DNA of 64,000 nucleotides from positions 20,678-84,677 of the forward strand of contig URTU01000001.1 in assembly GCA_900550925.1 (NCBI GenBank), written 5' to 3'. This document shows, in pieces, positions 8,836-18,924 of this stretch (positions are counted from its first letter, which is position 1; every line of letters starts with the position of its first letter). Below the pieces are notes generated by a model. The model made no database searches and had not been told where the DNA came from. It saw only the letters and a list, made by a program, of their open reading frames with translations. Made by a program: the position numbers and the translations under genes. Source of the stretch: an uncultured Alistipes sp. (GTDB taxonomy: Bacteria; Bacteroidota; Bacteroidia; Bacteroidales; Rikenellaceae).

Positions 8836-10455
8836 ATGAACAATACGTACGATGTCATCATCATCGGTGGCGGAGCTACCGGAGCAGGCATTGCCCGCGA
8901 CTGCTCCCTGAGAGGTATCAAAGCCCTCCTGCTCGAACGCTCCGATATATCGACCGGCGCTACCGGCCGAAACCACGGATTGCTTCACAGCGGCGCCCGA
9001 TATGCCGTCACCGACCACGAGTCGGCCGAAGAGTGCATCCGCGAAAACATGATCCTGCGAAAAATCGCCGCTCACTGCGTCGAGGAGACCGACGGCCTGT
9101 TCATCACACTCCCCGAGGACTCTCTCGAATATCAATCCGTTTTCGTCGAGGCCTGCCGGAAAGCCGGTATCCGTGCCGATGTCATCGACCCTAAAGAGGC
9201 TCTCAGACTCGAACCGTCGGCAAATCCCGACCTCATCGGTGCCGTACGCGTTCCAGACGGTGCCGTAGACCCGTTCAGGCTAACGGCCTCGAACATCCTC
9301 GATGCCCGGACGCACGGCGCCGAAATCCGTACGTATACCGAAGTCATGGAGTTGCTGCGGGAACAGAACCGCATAATCGGCGTCTCGGCATACGACCACC
9401 GGAACAAATGCAATTTGAAATTCTATGCCCAGGTAATCATCAATGCCGGCGGAATCTGGGGCCACGGAATCGCCGCCAAAGCCGGAATTACGGTGAACAT
9501 GCTCCCCGCAAAGGGAGCTCTGCTCATCTTCGGCCACCGCATAAACCACATGGTCCTCAACCGTTGCCGGAAACCGGCCGATGCCGATATCCTCGTGCCG
9601 GGCGATACCATATCGCTCATCGGAACCACATCGAGCAAGATCCCGTACGACCAGATCGACAACATGATCATTACTCCCGACGAGGTCGACATCTTGCTCC
9701 GCGAGGGCGAAAAGCTTGCTCCGCAACTGGCCACAACACGTATTCTGAGAGCCTATGCCGGAGTACGGCCCCTGGTCGCCTCGGACAACGACCCGACAGG
9801 GCGTACCGTAAGCCGCGGAATAGTTCTGCTCGACCACGCCACACGTGACGGCATGGAGGGCTTCATCACCATAACCGGCGGAAAACTGATGACATACCGT
9901 CTCATGGCCGAATGGGCCACCGACCTGGTATGCAAGAAGATCGGCAACAGTCAAAAGTGCCGTACCGCAGAACTTCCGCTTCCCGGATCGGCCGAAAAAC
10001 GGAAGGATGTCGAAAAGAAGATTCTCGACAAGCCGGTTGCCCAACGCCGTTCAGCCATATCGCGGCACGGCGATCAGGCCGTCAACATCGAAAGCCGCAC
10101 CTCGATACAGAAGAGTCTGGTCTGCGAGTGCGAGGAGGTCTCGATCGGCGAGGTCGAGTATGCCCTCGAGAAGCTCTCGGTAAACAACCTGGTCGACCTG
10201 CGGCGCCGAATCCGAATCGGAATGGGTACCTGTCAGGGCGAACTGTGCGCATGCCGCGCCGCAGGAATCATGGGCCGCAGGGATCCGATCTGCGCCCGAA
10301 AGGCCAAGGCCGATCTGGTATCGTTCCTCAACGAACGGTGGAAGGGAATGGAACCGATCGCATGGGGCGACACCCTGCGCGAAAGCGAATATACAACCTG
10401 GGTCTATGAAAGCGTATGCGGATTGTCGGACGAAGAAAAAACTATACAACAATGA
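8836..10455 (+). CDS. glpA: Anaerobic glycerol-3-phosphate dehydrogenase, large FAD subunit
   Basis: Oxidises sn-glycerol-3-phosphate to dihydroxyacetone phosphate as part of the membrane-associated GlpABC complex, passing electrons to the quinone pool. The 539-residue protein is close to E. coli GlpA in length. The FAD fold starts at residue 5 (YDVIIIGGGATGAGIARD), followed by the DAO-family ATGRNHGLLHSGARYAV segment. A C-terminal BFD-like [2Fe-2S] domain is intact, with Cys430-x-Cys432 and Cys466-x4-Cys471. First gene of the operon; its stop overlaps the glpB start (ATGA, 10452-10455). Confidence 0.96.
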   Translation: MNNTYDVIIIGGGATGAGIARDCSLRGIKALLLERSDISTGATGRNHGLLHSGARYAVTDHESAEECIRENMILRKIAAHCVEETDGLFITLPEDSLEYQSVFVEACRKAGIRADVIDPKEALRLEPSANPDLIGAVRVPDGAVDPFRLTASNILDARTHGAEIRTYTEVMELLREQNRIIGVSAYDHRNKCNLKFYAQVIINAGGIWGHGIAAKAGITVNMLPAKGALLIFGHRINHMVLNRCRKPADADILVPGDTISLIGTTSSKIPYDQIDNMIITPDEVDILLREGEKLAPQLATTRILRAYAGVRPLVASDNDPTGRTVSRGIVLLDHATRDGMEGFITITGGKLMTYRLMAEWATDLVCKKIGNSQKCRTAELPLPGSAEKRKDVEKKILDKPVAQRRSAISRHGDQAVNIESRTSIQKSLVCECEEVSIGEVEYALEKLSVNNLVDLRRRIRIGMGTCQGELCACRAAGIMGRRDPICARKAKADLVSFLNERWKGMEPIAWGDTLRESEYTTWVYESVCGLSDEEKTIQQ

Positions 10456-11717
10456 AATTCGATAGTGTAATAATCGGCGGCGGATTGGCCGGAATGGCGT
10501 GCGGAATCCGTCTTTCGGAAGCCGGTCAACGTTGTGCAATCATTTCGCAGGGACAGAGCGCCATTCACTTCTCGTCCGGATCGTTCGATCTGTTGGGACA
10601 TATGCCCGACGGCGAGCAGGTTCTCGACCCGCTGGAGGGTATCGCCCGTCTCGCCGACATGGCCCCAACCCACCCATACTCAGTAATCGGCACCGAAAAC
10701 TGCGCCCGTCTGGCAGGTGAGGTTCCGGCACTGTTGCGCAGCGCAGGCATCGAGGTCGTCGGCGACTGCCACCGCAACCACTTCAGGATTACCCCGATGG
10801 GAAAAGTCAAACCCACATGGCTCACCATAGACGGCTACCTGACCTCGGAGAGCGACGACCGGTTGCCCTTCAAGACGGCGTGCATCGTAAACGTCGAGGG
10901 GTTCCTCGATTTCTACCCCGAGTTCATTGCCGAGGAGTTTGCAAAACATGGCGTCGAATGCCGTTTCGAGACCATCAACATGCCCGACCTGGAGCAGATA
11001 CGGCGCAATCCGAGCGAAATGCGGTCGGCAAACATCGCCCGCGTCTTCGACCACGAAGCCAATCTCGAAACACTCGCCGAAAAACTCCGCCGGCTCGCCC
11101 CCAACAACGACGTACTGATCCTGCCGGCCATCATCGGCATCAATCGCAGCGATTCGTTCGCATATCTCCGTTCGCGCGTCGGCCACCCGCTCCACCTGCT
11201 GCCCACGCTGCCCCCTTCGATTCCGGGCATACAGGCACAACAGGCGCTGCAGCACCGTTTCCGTGCGCTGGGCGGCGAATATTTCCTCGGCGACAGCGTC
11301 ATCTCGGCCAACGTCGAAAACAACCGCGTCAAAGAGATCTTCACCGCAAACCACGGCAACATCCCCCTCCAGGCCGACAACTTCGTCCTCGCCACGGGAA
11401 GCTTCTTCAGCAAGGGACTCGTCGCGACTCCTGACCGTATCGTGGAACCGGTCTTCGGCGCCGATACCATATCCAGCCCCAACCGTGCCGAATGGTATAC
11501 GCTCCGATTCTTCGACCGCCACAACTATCAGGCCTTCGGCGTCGCTACCGACAACTCTCTCCGCGTCCTCAAGAACGGTTCCGCTTTCGAGAACCTATAC
11601 TGTGCCGGAGCAGGCCTCGCCGGTTTCCACCCGATTCAGGATGGATGCGGTGCCGGCGTATCGCTGCTCTCGGCCCTCCATGTCGCAGATTTGATTCATA
11701 ACAGCTCAAAACAATGA
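10452..11717 (+). CDS. glpB: Anaerobic glycerol-3-phosphate dehydrogenase, subunit B
   Basis: The second flavoprotein subunit of GlpABC. I place the start at the ATG at 10452, which overlaps the glpA stop and immediately precedes the nucleotide-binding motif (FDSVIIGGGLAGMACGIRL). This gives 421 residues, close to the E. coli subunit. The C-terminal GAGLAGFHPIQDGCGAGVSL is the usual closing motif of GlpB. It overlaps glpC by 4 bases (ATGA, 11714-11717), so glpA, glpB and glpC form a translationally coupled set. Confidence 0.95.
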   Translation: MKFDSVIIGGGLAGMACGIRLSEAGQRCAIISQGQSAIHFSSGSFDLLGHMPDGEQVLDPLEGIARLADMAPTHPYSVIGTENCARLAGEVPALLRSAGIEVVGDCHRNHFRITPMGKVKPTWLTIDGYLTSESDDRLPFKTACIVNVEGFLDFYPEFIAEEFAKHGVECRFETINMPDLEQIRRNPSEMRSANIARVFDHEANLETLAEKLRRLAPNNDVLILPAIIGINRSDSFAYLRSRVGHPLHLLPTLPPSIPGIQAQQALQHRFRALGGEYFLGDSVISANVENNRVKEIFTANHGNIPLQADNFVLATGSFFSKGLVATPDRIVEPVFGADTISSPNRAEWYTLRFFDRHNYQAFGVATDNSLRVLKNGSAFENLYCAGAGLAGFHPIQDGCGAGVSLLSALHVADLIHNSSKQ

Positions 11718-12937
11718 ATATCCAGCAGAACAGCGTCAGCGAAAACAATTTCGAACAGTGCATCAAATGTACCATCTGTACGGTGTACTGCCCCGTAGCT
11801 GCAGTCAATCCAGATTATCCGGGCCCAAAACAGGCCGGCCCAGACGGAGAACGGTTGCGCCTCAAACAACCCGATTTCTTCGACAGTGCCCTGAAATACT
11901 GCCTCAACTGCAAACGTTGCGAAGTGGCTTGCCCCTCGAATGTCCGTATCGGTGATATCATCCAGTCGGCCCGTATCAAATACGGCCCGCAACACAATAC
12001 CTCGATCCGGAACTTCGTGCTCGCAAATACCGACCTGGTAGGATCGCTCGCATCGCCCTTCGCACCGATCGTAAATACCGCCGTCGCTCTGAAACCCGTC
12101 CGCATGGTGATGGACAAGGTGATGGCCATCGACCATCGGCGCGTATTCCCGAAATATTCCCACGGGACCTTCACCTCGTGGTACCGCAAGCACGCCGCCC
12201 AGCAACAGGCCCAGTTCCCGAAGCAGGTAGCCTATTTCCACGGGTGCTACGTCAACTACAACAACCCGCAGCTGGGCAAGGATCTGCTTCGGATAATGAA
12301 TGCCCTCGGTTACGGCGTGCAGCTGCTCGACAAGGAGAAGTGCTGCGGCGTGGCCCTGATCTCCAACGGCCTCTACAAACAGGCCCGCCGGCAGGCACAG
12401 ACAAACCTCCGGTCGATCCGCACCTCGGTCAGCCAACGTGACCTGGATGTCATTGCCACATCCTCGACCTGCACCTTCACGCTGCGCGACGAGTACCCGC
12501 ACCTGCTCAACCTCGGCAACGAAGATGTCCGCGACCGAATCGAACTGGCTACGCGTTACATCTACCGCCTGCTGCAGGAGGGAAAACACAATCTCCGGTT
12601 CAAGGATACAACCCCGCTGCGTGTGGCATACCATACCCCCTGCCACATGGAGAAGATGGGCTGGGGGTACTATTCGATCGAACTCCTGCGCATGATGCCC
12701 GGAGTCGAGGTAACGGTGCTCGATTCACAGTGCTGCGGCATCGCCGGCACATACGGCTTCAAGAAGGAGAACTACAAAACGTCGCAGGCTATCGGCGAAC
12801 CGCTTTTCAAACAGATCGAGGCTTCGGGAGCCGACATCGTTGCAACGGATTGCGAAACCTGCAAGTGGCAGATCGAAATGTCGACCAGCAAGCCCTGCGA
12901 GCATCCGTTGCACATACTCGCCTCGCGCCTTGAGTAG
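11714..12937 (+). CDS. glpC: Anaerobic glycerol-3-phosphate dehydrogenase, iron-sulfur subunit C
   Basis: The electron-transfer and membrane-anchor subunit of GlpABC. The 407-residue protein has two ferredoxin-like [4Fe-4S] motifs near the N-terminus ([12 protein letters not shown] and [12 protein letters not shown]). It also has two CCG domains: HGCYVNYN with KCCGVAL in the middle, and HTPCHMEK with [11 protein letters not shown] near the end. CCG domains are typical of heterodisulfide-reductase-like and GlpC proteins. The fixed order glpA-glpB-glpC supports the call. Confidence 0.95.
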   Translation: MNIQQNSVSENNFEQCIKCTICTVYCPVAAVNPDYPGPKQAGPDGERLRLKQPDFFDSALKYCLNCKRCEVACPSNVRIGDIIQSARIKYGPQHNTSIRNFVLANTDLVGSLASPFAPIVNTAVALKPVRMVMDKVMAIDHRRVFPKYSHGTFTSWYRKHAAQQQAQFPKQVAYFHGCYVNYNNPQLGKDLLRIMNALGYGVQLLDKEKCCGVALISNGLYKQARRQAQTNLRSIRTSVSQRDLDVIATSSTCTFTLRDEYPHLLNLGNEDVRDRIELATRYIYRLLQEGKHNLRFKDTTPLRVAYHTPCHMEKMGWGYYSIELLRMMPGVEVTVLDSQCCGIAGTYGFKKENYKTSQAIGEPLFKQIEASGADIVATDCETCKWQIEMSTSKPCEHPLHILASRLE

Positions 12938-13001
12938 CCGCAAAAAGAGACATACCGATACAACAAAACCAATAAATATACAAAAAACTACAAAACCTGC
13001 T

Positions 13002-14498
13002 ATGAAACAGTACATTCTTGCACTCGACCAGGGGACGAGCAGCTCACGCGCCATAGTCTTCGACCAGAAAGGTACACCGTGCGCCGTCGCCCAGAAGGAG
13101 TTCCGTCAGATCTTCCCGCAATCGGGCTGGGTCGAACACGATCCTCATGAAATATGGTCGTCTCAGGCGTCGGTGATTGCCGAGGCCATCACGATGATGG
13201 ATATCAACGGTCTGAACCTAGCCGGAATCGGTATCACCAACCAGCGCGAAACTACAATCGTATGGGACTCCGAAACCGAAGAACCGATCTACAATGCCAT
13301 CGTATGGCAGGACCGCCGTACGTCGGACTATTGCGACGAACTGAAAAACCAGGGTCTCACCGACACCATCCGCCAGAAGACCGGTCTGATCATCGACGCC
13401 TACTTCAGCGCAACCAAGATCAAGTGGATTCTGGACAACGTCCCGGGTGCCCGCAAACGCGCCGAACGGGGCAAACTGATGTTCGGTACCGTCGACACAT
13501 GGCTCATCTGGCGCCTCACCCGCGGCGAAATACATGTTACGGATGTCAGCAACGCTTCCCGTACCATGCTCTTCAACATCAATACCCTCGACTGGGATCA
13601 GGAGCTGCTCGACCTGTTCGGCATTCCGCGCTCGATGATGCCCGAGGTGAAATCCTCAAGCGAAATATACGGCCATACCAAAACCACTATCTTCGCCCAC
13701 AAGGTCCCCATTTCGGGTATCGCCGGCGACCAGCAGGCCGCACTCTTCGGCCAGATGTGCACCGAACCCGGTATGGTCAAGAATACATACGGAACGGGAT
13801 GTTTCCTGCTCATGAACAGCGGCGAAAAACCCATCCTCTCGAAAAACAACCTCATCACGACCGTCGCCTGGAAGATCGGCGACAAGGTCAACTATGCTCT
13901 CGAAGGAAGTATCTTCGTCGGCGGCTCGGTGGTACAGTGGCTGCGCGACGGTCTGGGCGTAATCAACTCCTCTTCCGAGGTCGAGGAACTCGCCTCACGC
14001 GTCCCCGATACCAATGGCGTATATTTCGTACCCGCCCTGACCGGCCTCGGTGCACCGTGGTGGGACCAGTATGCGCGCGGTACGATCGTCGGTATCAGCC
14101 GCGGTACGAACACCGCACACATCGCCCGCGCCGCACTGGAGGGAATCGCATACCAGACGATGGATATCACGGCAGCCATGTCGCGCGACGCCGGAATCCC
14201 CCTCAAGGAGTTGAAGGTCGACGGCGGTGCCTCGCGAAACAACCTGCTCATGCAGTTCCAGGCCGATATTCTGGGAACGCGCGTCATCCGTCCGCAGGTC
14301 GTCGAAACTACCGCAATGGGGGCCGCCTACCTGGCCGGTCTGGCCGTGGGATACTGGTCCAGCATCGACGACATTCGCAAACAGTGGCAGATCGACCGCA
14401 TATTCGAACCCTCGTGGGAGCAGGAGAAGATCGACGATGCCAAAGCCCACTGGGCCGATGCCGTAAAACGTACCCTGAGCGACTATACTAAAAAATAG
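13002..14498 (+). CDS. glpK: Glycerol kinase
   Basis: Phosphorylates glycerol to glycerol-3-phosphate, the substrate of the GlpABC complex encoded just upstream. The ATG at 13002 opens directly on the FGGY-family motif ([17 protein letters not shown]) and gives 498 residues, matching the family (E. coli 502). Other landmarks are the WQDRRT segment, [22 protein letters not shown], and the signature [13 protein letters not shown] ... [14 protein letters not shown]. The longer upstream frame into glpC is not needed. The 64-base gap after glpC is very AT-rich, as is usual for translation starts in this phylum. Confidence 0.97.
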   Translation: MKQYILALDQGTSSSRAIVFDQKGTPCAVAQKEFRQIFPQSGWVEHDPHEIWSSQASVIAEAITMMDINGLNLAGIGITNQRETTIVWDSETEEPIYNAIVWQDRRTSDYCDELKNQGLTDTIRQKTGLIIDAYFSATKIKWILDNVPGARKRAERGKLMFGTVDTWLIWRLTRGEIHVTDVSNASRTMLFNINTLDWDQELLDLFGIPRSMMPEVKSSSEIYGHTKTTIFAHKVPISGIAGDQQAALFGQMCTEPGMVKNTYGTGCFLLMNSGEKPILSKNNLITTVAWKIGDKVNYALEGSIFVGGSVVQWLRDGLGVINSSSEVEELASRVPDTNGVYFVPALTGLGAPWWDQYARGTIVGISRGTNTAHIARAALEGIAYQTMDITAAMSRDAGIPLKELKVDGGASRNNLLMQFQADILGTRVIRPQVVETTAMGAAYLAGLAVGYWSSIDDIRKQWQIDRIFEPSWEQEKIDDAKAHWADAVKRTLSDYTKK

Positions 14499-14537
14499 AC
14501 CAACCCACCACAACCCGAACTTTAAAACCTTTTACCA

Positions 14538-15272
14538 ATGAACGACGTCTTTGTAAAGTGTCTGTTCGAATTTATCGGAACAGCCATTCTGGTACTTTTC
14601 GGTGACGGCGTGGTAGCCTCCAACAGCCTCAAGAAGTCAAAGGGTGAAAACGGAGGCTGGATCGTCATCACCCTCGCCTGGGGCCTGGCCGTAATGCTGG
14701 GCGTATTCATCTCCGGCCCATACTCGGGCGCTCACCTCAATCCCGCAGTTACCCTCGGCCTCGCCGCCGCAGGTACATTCAGCTGGGGTCTCGTACTGCC
14801 TTATATCGTTGCACAGATGCTGGGCGGTTTTGTCGGCGCAATCCTCGTCTACCTGTTCTACAAGGACCATTACGATGCCACGGACGATCCGCAGGCTAAA
14901 CTCGGCACATTCTGTACAATCCCCGCCATTAGGAAATACGGACGTAACCTCTTCAGCGAGACTCTCGGCACTTTCGTGCTCGTATTCGTGATCCTCGCAC
15001 TCTCGATCCGCGGAAATACTCCGGAAGTCGGAATGGGCGCACTCGGCGCATTCCCCGTAGCAATGCTCATCGTGGCGCTGGGTATGTCGCTCGGCGGCAC
15101 AACAGGTTATGCAATCAATCCCGCCCGCGACCTCGCTCCACGTATCGCTCATGCCATATTACCGATCAAGGGAAAGGGTTCGAGCGACTGGAAATACTCA
15201 TGGGTACCTGTTCTGGGACCGATTCTGGGCGGTTTCATCGCCGCCGCTCTCTACTGTATGATATATTGCTGA
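14538..15272 (+). CDS. glpF: Glycerol uptake facilitator (aquaglyceroporin, MIP family)
   Basis: An inner-membrane channel for glycerol, trapped afterwards by GlpK. The 244-residue protein has six TM helices and both half-helix NPA motifs: HLNPAVTLG in the first half and AINPARDLAPR in the second. The Asp after the second NPAR is typical of glycerol-conducting members rather than pure water channels. It lies 39 bases after glpK in the same operon. Confidence 0.95.
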   Translation: MNDVFVKCLFEFIGTAILVLFGDGVVASNSLKKSKGENGGWIVITLAWGLAVMLGVFISGPYSGAHLNPAVTLGLAAAGTFSWGLVLPYIVAQMLGGFVGAILVYLFYKDHYDATDDPQAKLGTFCTIPAIRKYGRNLFSETLGTFVLVFVILALSIRGNTPEVGMGALGAFPVAMLIVALGMSLGGTTGYAINPARDLAPRIAHAILPIKGKGSSDWKYSWVPVLGPILGGFIAAALYCMIYC

Positions 15273-15285
15273 TGAACGCCGTGCC

Positions 15286-16032
15286 ATGAAAACCTGCATA
15301 CGTAATATAATCCTGTCGCTCATTGCGCTTGCTTTGTCAACGGCCGCCTTCGGGCAGAAGCTGCACCTCAACGGTACGCTCCAGAACATGCACCTGTGGC
15401 GGGGGCTGCAGGTGGCCGACGGAGGCGTCCTAGCCGCCGACCTGAGCCTCGGCCTTGCCAACGACAGTTTCAAGATCGGTCTGTGGGGTGGTTCCGACTT
15501 CACGGGTGACTACAAGGAATTCGACTACTATCTCTCATACTCCACCCACGGATTCACGGTGGCACTGTGGGATATCTTCAACTTCTCGCCCGACCTGCCA
15601 TACAGCAAGAATATCTTCAACTACAACAAACGCTCGACATCCCACTTCCTGGACCTGAGTCTCGGCTATAACTTTGAGGCAAGCCTCAAGATACCGCTGC
15701 GACTCACCTGGGCTACAATCATCGCCGGCCGCGACTTGAACGCTCTCGACGAGAACCGCTTTTCGACCTGGGTCTACGCCGAATACAGCGTATTCCGGAA
15801 TGAACACTGGACGGTCGATCTGGGAGTCGGCGGGACATTTGCCCTCAACTACTCCAGCCAAGACCGCTCGGAAAACTTCTACGGCACAAACAACATCAAC
15901 CAGATCTCACTGCGCACGACTTACCACCTGCAGTTGGGACGATTCGCGATGCCGGTCTTTGCGCATGCCATGTGGAATCCGGATCTGAAAGACGGTTTTC
16001 TGCAGGTGGGCATCAACCTGTTCGCTTTTTGA
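15286..16032 (+). CDS. Predicted outer-membrane beta-barrel protein in the glp operon
   Basis: A 248-residue exported protein with a signal peptide (cleavage probably after AAFG, near residue 23). The rest alternates polar and hydrophobic residues with many aromatic positions and ends in a phenylalanine (NLFAF). These are features of small outer-membrane barrels that end in an aromatic residue. It starts 13 bases after glpF and ends just before the regulator. I infer that it helps glycerol or a glycerol derivative cross the outer membrane. I do not recognise a named family, and a structural role unrelated to glycerol is possible. Confidence 0.75.
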   Translation: MKTCIRNIILSLIALALSTAAFGQKLHLNGTLQNMHLWRGLQVADGGVLAADLSLGLANDSFKIGLWGGSDFTGDYKEFDYYLSYSTHGFTVALWDIFNFSPDLPYSKNIFNYNKRSTSHFLDLSLGYNFEASLKIPLRLTWATIIAGRDLNALDENRFSTWVYAEYSVFRNEHWTVDLGVGGTFALNYSSQDRSENFYGTNNINQISLRTTYHLQLGRFAMPVFAHAMWNPDLKDGFLQVGINLFAF

Positions 16033-16033
16033 T

Positions 16034-16049
16034 TATTTTTGCAGGAAAT
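16034..16049 (+). promoter_or_regulatory. Possible internal promoter before the DeoR/GlpR gene
   Basis: TATTTTTG (16034-16041) fits TAnnTTTG. The 12-mer TTTGCAGGAAAT (16038-16049) is identical to the one at 8810-8821 at the glpA promoter. No -33 TTTG at the right distance is seen. It may give the regulator its own weak transcription. Confidence 0.35.
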
Positions 16050-16059
16050 TGTTTCACCC

Positions 16060-16824
16060 ATGATGACGCTCTCGGAACGACATAAGGCAATACTGGAGTC
16101 TCTTCGGAACTCGGGCAGCGTGGATGTGGGAGTCCTGAGCCAACAGCTCAAGGTCTCGGCCGTGACGATCCGAAAGGATCTCGACATGCTCGAGGAGAAA
16201 AAACTCCTATACCGCACCCATGGCGGAGCCATCATCGCCGACCCATACATAGCCACACGCAAGGTCTCGGAGAAGGAGAAGCTCCACCCCGAACTGAAAC
16301 GTCGTATCGGACAACGTGCCATCGAACTGCTTTCACCGCAGGATGCCTTGATCATCGCATCGGGAACTACCGTGCAGGCCTTTGCCCGCTGCATCCCCAA
16401 CATGAAGATGACCATTATCACCTCGGCAATGAACGTGGTAATGGAACTGCTCGACAAACCCGACATCGAGATCATTCAGTTAGGGGGAATCATACGTCAC
16501 TCCTCGGCTTCGGTGGTGAGCGAGTATGCAATCCGTATGCTCGACAACTTCGCCTGCAACAAGCTTTTCCTCGGCGTCGACGGCATCGATCCCGAATACG
16601 GCCTCAGTACGACGCATCTGCAGGAGGCCAGTCTGAACCGTATGATGATCCACTCCGCAACGAAAACCATCGTATTGGCCGATTCGTCGAAATTCGGTCG
16701 CCGGGGCTTCAGCAAGATCTGCGACATGAGTGACATCGATCATGTGATCACCGATTCGGGGACTCCGGCAAAGATGCTGGATGCCATGGCCGAACAGGGT
16801 GTCAAGGTGACAGTTGTACCGTAA
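16060..16824 (+). CDS. DeoR-family transcriptional regulator, probable glycerol-3-phosphate repressor
   Basis: A regulator of about 254 residues. The N-terminal winged helix-turn-helix has the DeoR signature (LSERHKAILESL, then VSAVTIRKDLDMLEEKKLLYRTHGGA). The C-terminal DeoRC sensor domain resembles ribose-5-phosphate isomerase and binds sugar phosphates (IIASGTTVQAFARCIP, LGVDGIDPEYGLSTT, VLADSSKFGRRGF). The frame begins with TTG at 16039, but I prefer the ATG at 16060 or 16063. As the last gene of the glp operon it most likely acts as GlpR, released by glycerol-3-phosphate. Role inferred from family and context. A strong terminator follows. Confidence 0.9.
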   Translation: MMTLSERHKAILESLRNSGSVDVGVLSQQLKVSAVTIRKDLDMLEEKKLLYRTHGGAIIADPYIATRKVSEKEKLHPELKRRIGQRAIELLSPQDALIIASGTTVQAFARCIPNMKMTIITSAMNVVMELLDKPDIEIIQLGGIIRHSSASVVSEYAIRMLDNFACNKLFLGVDGIDPEYGLSTTHLQEASLNRMMIHSATKTIVLADSSKFGRRGFSKICDMSDIDHVITDSGTPAKMLDAMAEQGVKVTVVP

Positions 16825-16847
16825 CTGAAGTTGACCCAAATACTCAG

Positions 16848-16890
16848 CAGACAGAGCCTGTAATCTCGATTTACAGGCTCTGTCTGTTTA
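16848..16890 (+). terminator. Terminator of the glp operon
   Basis: A perfect 16-bp stem (16848-16863 with 16871-16886), 7-base loop, then TTTA. It stands 23 bases after the DeoR gene. Confidence 0.85.
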
Positions 16891-17269
16891 CATCCCGACT
16901 CGGAACTAAACTCTCCTCAAACGCCTGCAAAGGATATCCAGAAGTTCCTCATTGGCAGCAAACATATCGCCGAATACGGACACAGTCTGTGCTCAGATTC
17001 CGTAATCGAGGTTATAAAACAGTGATAAATCCGTAATCCGTCTACATAACGAATCAAGAAAAACGCGATCTTTGCACCGCCTTAAAGAAATTATGCCGGA
17101 TAACTTGCCCGGGATTGGCAGCAAGTGGGACAGTCGGCAATCGCAGGGCGCAACCCGCCGGACAGCAGACCGATTCACCTGATGACGGAACTGCCGGAAT
17201 GCCGTCTGCGAATATCCCCGCCAAAGCTGAAGCATCCAAACCGGTCGGAAAAAATATTTACACTAAACG
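16891..17269. other. 379-base intergenic stretch before the MATE gene
   Basis: No convincing gene. The 80-codon minus-strand frame here has no protein-like features. A GATCTTTGCACCG segment near 17069 resembles a -7 region (consensus TAnnTTTG) with one mismatch. If it is real, the MATE mRNA would have a leader of about 190 bases containing several GC-rich short inverted repeats. No known riboswitch class was recognised. Confidence 0.4.
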
Positions 17270-18694
17270 ATGAGGCTGGCAGCCAAAACAGACAAACTAC
17301 TCACGCTGATCCGTGAAGGCAAACCGATGACCATGGGACAACGGTTGCAACTGACCGTGCGGCTCAGTATTCCGGCCGTCATAGCCCAGCTCTCATCGAT
17401 CATCATGCAATATATCGATGCGGCGATGGTCGGGCACCTCGGGGCCGAGGCATCTGCATCAATCGGACTCGTCTCGACCACAACATGGCTGTTCTGGGGC
17501 CTTTGCTCGGCAATCACGGCGGGATTCTCCGTTCAGGTAGCTCACAGAATCGGGGCCGGAGACATGGCCGGGGCCCGGGCCGTACTGCGACAGTCGCTCA
17601 CGGCCACTCTCGTTTTCAGCCTAATGCTGGCCGCAATCGGAATGTCAATCAGCGGAATGCTGCCCGTATGGCTCGGCGGAGACCCCTCGATCCGTCATGA
17701 TGCATCGCTCTACTTTTTCATCTTCTCGCTCTTCCTGCCCGCCATGCAGATGTATTTCCTGGCGGGAGGCATGCTGAGATGCAGCGGAAACATGCACATT
17801 CCGAGCATAATGGGTGTAACCATGTGCGCTCTGGATGTCATCTTCAACTTCCTGCTGATCTTCCCGACCCGGCCGCTCGACATCGCCGGAATAACATTCA
17901 CAATGCCCGGCGCAGGACTGGGTGTATGCGGTGCCGCATTGGGGACAGTCGCCGCCGAAGCCCTCGTCGCCGGAATCATGCTCCGATATCTATGGACGCG
18001 CTCCAACACATTGAGACTGACCGGTGAACGCGGCAGCTTCCGCCCTCAGACAACAACCCTCAAAACCGCTTTCCGAATCGGATTCCCGATGTGTATGGAA
18101 CATGTGGTCATTTGCGGCGCACAGATCATGACTACGGTCATCGTAGCCCCGCTGGGAGTCTTCGCCATTGCGGCAAACTCATTTGCAATAACCGCCGAAA
18201 GCCTCTGCTACATGCCCGGATACGGAATTGCCGAGGCCGCAACAACCCTCGTCGGGCAGAGCATCGGCGCCGCACGCCGAAAACTAACCCTCAGTTTCGC
18301 CCGAATCACCGTATTGATGGGCATGGGCATAATGGCCCTGATGGGAATACTCATGTATATCTTCGCCCCAGGCATAATCGGACTGATGACCCCCGTCGAG
18401 GAGATTCGCCAGCTGGGAGTCATGGCACTGCGAATCGAGGCCTTTGCCGAACCGATGTTTGCCGCCTCGATCGTTGCCTACGGAGTCTTCGTCGGGGCTG
18501 CCGACACCATTGTGCCGTGTCTGATGAACTTCTTCAGCATCTGGGCCGTACGTCTGTCGTTGGCCGCTTGGCTTGCTCCGACGCTGGGACTGAAGGGCGT
18601 ATGGATCGCCATGTGTGTCGAACTGTGTTTCCGCGGTGCGATATTCCTGATCAGACTGACACGGGAGAGATGGTTGAAACTGAAAACCGCCTGA
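17270..18694 (+). CDS. MATE-family efflux transporter
   Basis: A 474-residue multi-pass inner-membrane protein with about 12 TM helices in two homologous halves. MATE features include IPAVIAQLSSIIMQYIDAAMVG in TM1, the VGHLG segment with a SIGLVSTT continuation, GAGLGVCGAALGT between halves, and GYGIAEAATTLVGQSIGA in the second half. Members export cationic compounds or metabolites using Na+ or H+ gradients. It is a single gene with no obvious partner, and the substrate is unknown. Confidence 0.94.
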   Translation: MRLAAKTDKLLTLIREGKPMTMGQRLQLTVRLSIPAVIAQLSSIIMQYIDAAMVGHLGAEASASIGLVSTTTWLFWGLCSAITAGFSVQVAHRIGAGDMAGARAVLRQSLTATLVFSLMLAAIGMSISGMLPVWLGGDPSIRHDASLYFFIFSLFLPAMQMYFLAGGMLRCSGNMHIPSIMGVTMCALDVIFNFLLIFPTRPLDIAGITFTMPGAGLGVCGAALGTVAAEALVAGIMLRYLWTRSNTLRLTGERGSFRPQTTTLKTAFRIGFPMCMEHVVICGAQIMTTVIVAPLGVFAIAANSFAITAESLCYMPGYGIAEAATTLVGQSIGAARRKLTLSFARITVLMGMGIMALMGILMYIFAPGIIGLMTPVEEIRQLGVMALRIEAFAEPMFAASIVAYGVFVGAADTIVPCLMNFFSIWAVRLSLAAWLAPTLGLKGVWIAMCVELCFRGAIFLIRLTRERWLKLKTA

Positions 18695-18761
18695 AGAGGC
18701 CTTCCGTAATTCGGGGCATACAATCAGTAATTCATCTACAACATGGAGCCGTAAGATTACA

Positions 18762-18769
18762 TAATTTTG
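18762..18769 (+). promoter_or_regulatory. Possible -7 element upstream of the DUF3737 gene
   Basis: TAATTTTG followed by CAGCG matches TAnnTTTG. No clear TTTG lies 19-21 bases upstream. The gene's ATG is about 150 bases further on, so the assignment is weak. Confidence 0.3.
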
Positions 18770-18924
18770 CAGCGTGAAACCAAACCCGCAGCCAACAGTA
18801 GCACATAAACAAGCCCGCACCCGAACGATTAGACAACCGATACTCAACCACGGTTCAACCGGCTCCACTTGTCCGGGCGGCAGTGCAAACGTAAATATTG
18901 AGAGTTATTATTTGACAAAGAGAT

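Noticed and set aside
16993..17235. 80-codon minus-strand frame before the MATE gene
   Set aside because: Arg/Cys-rich sequence with no domain, and not supported by context.
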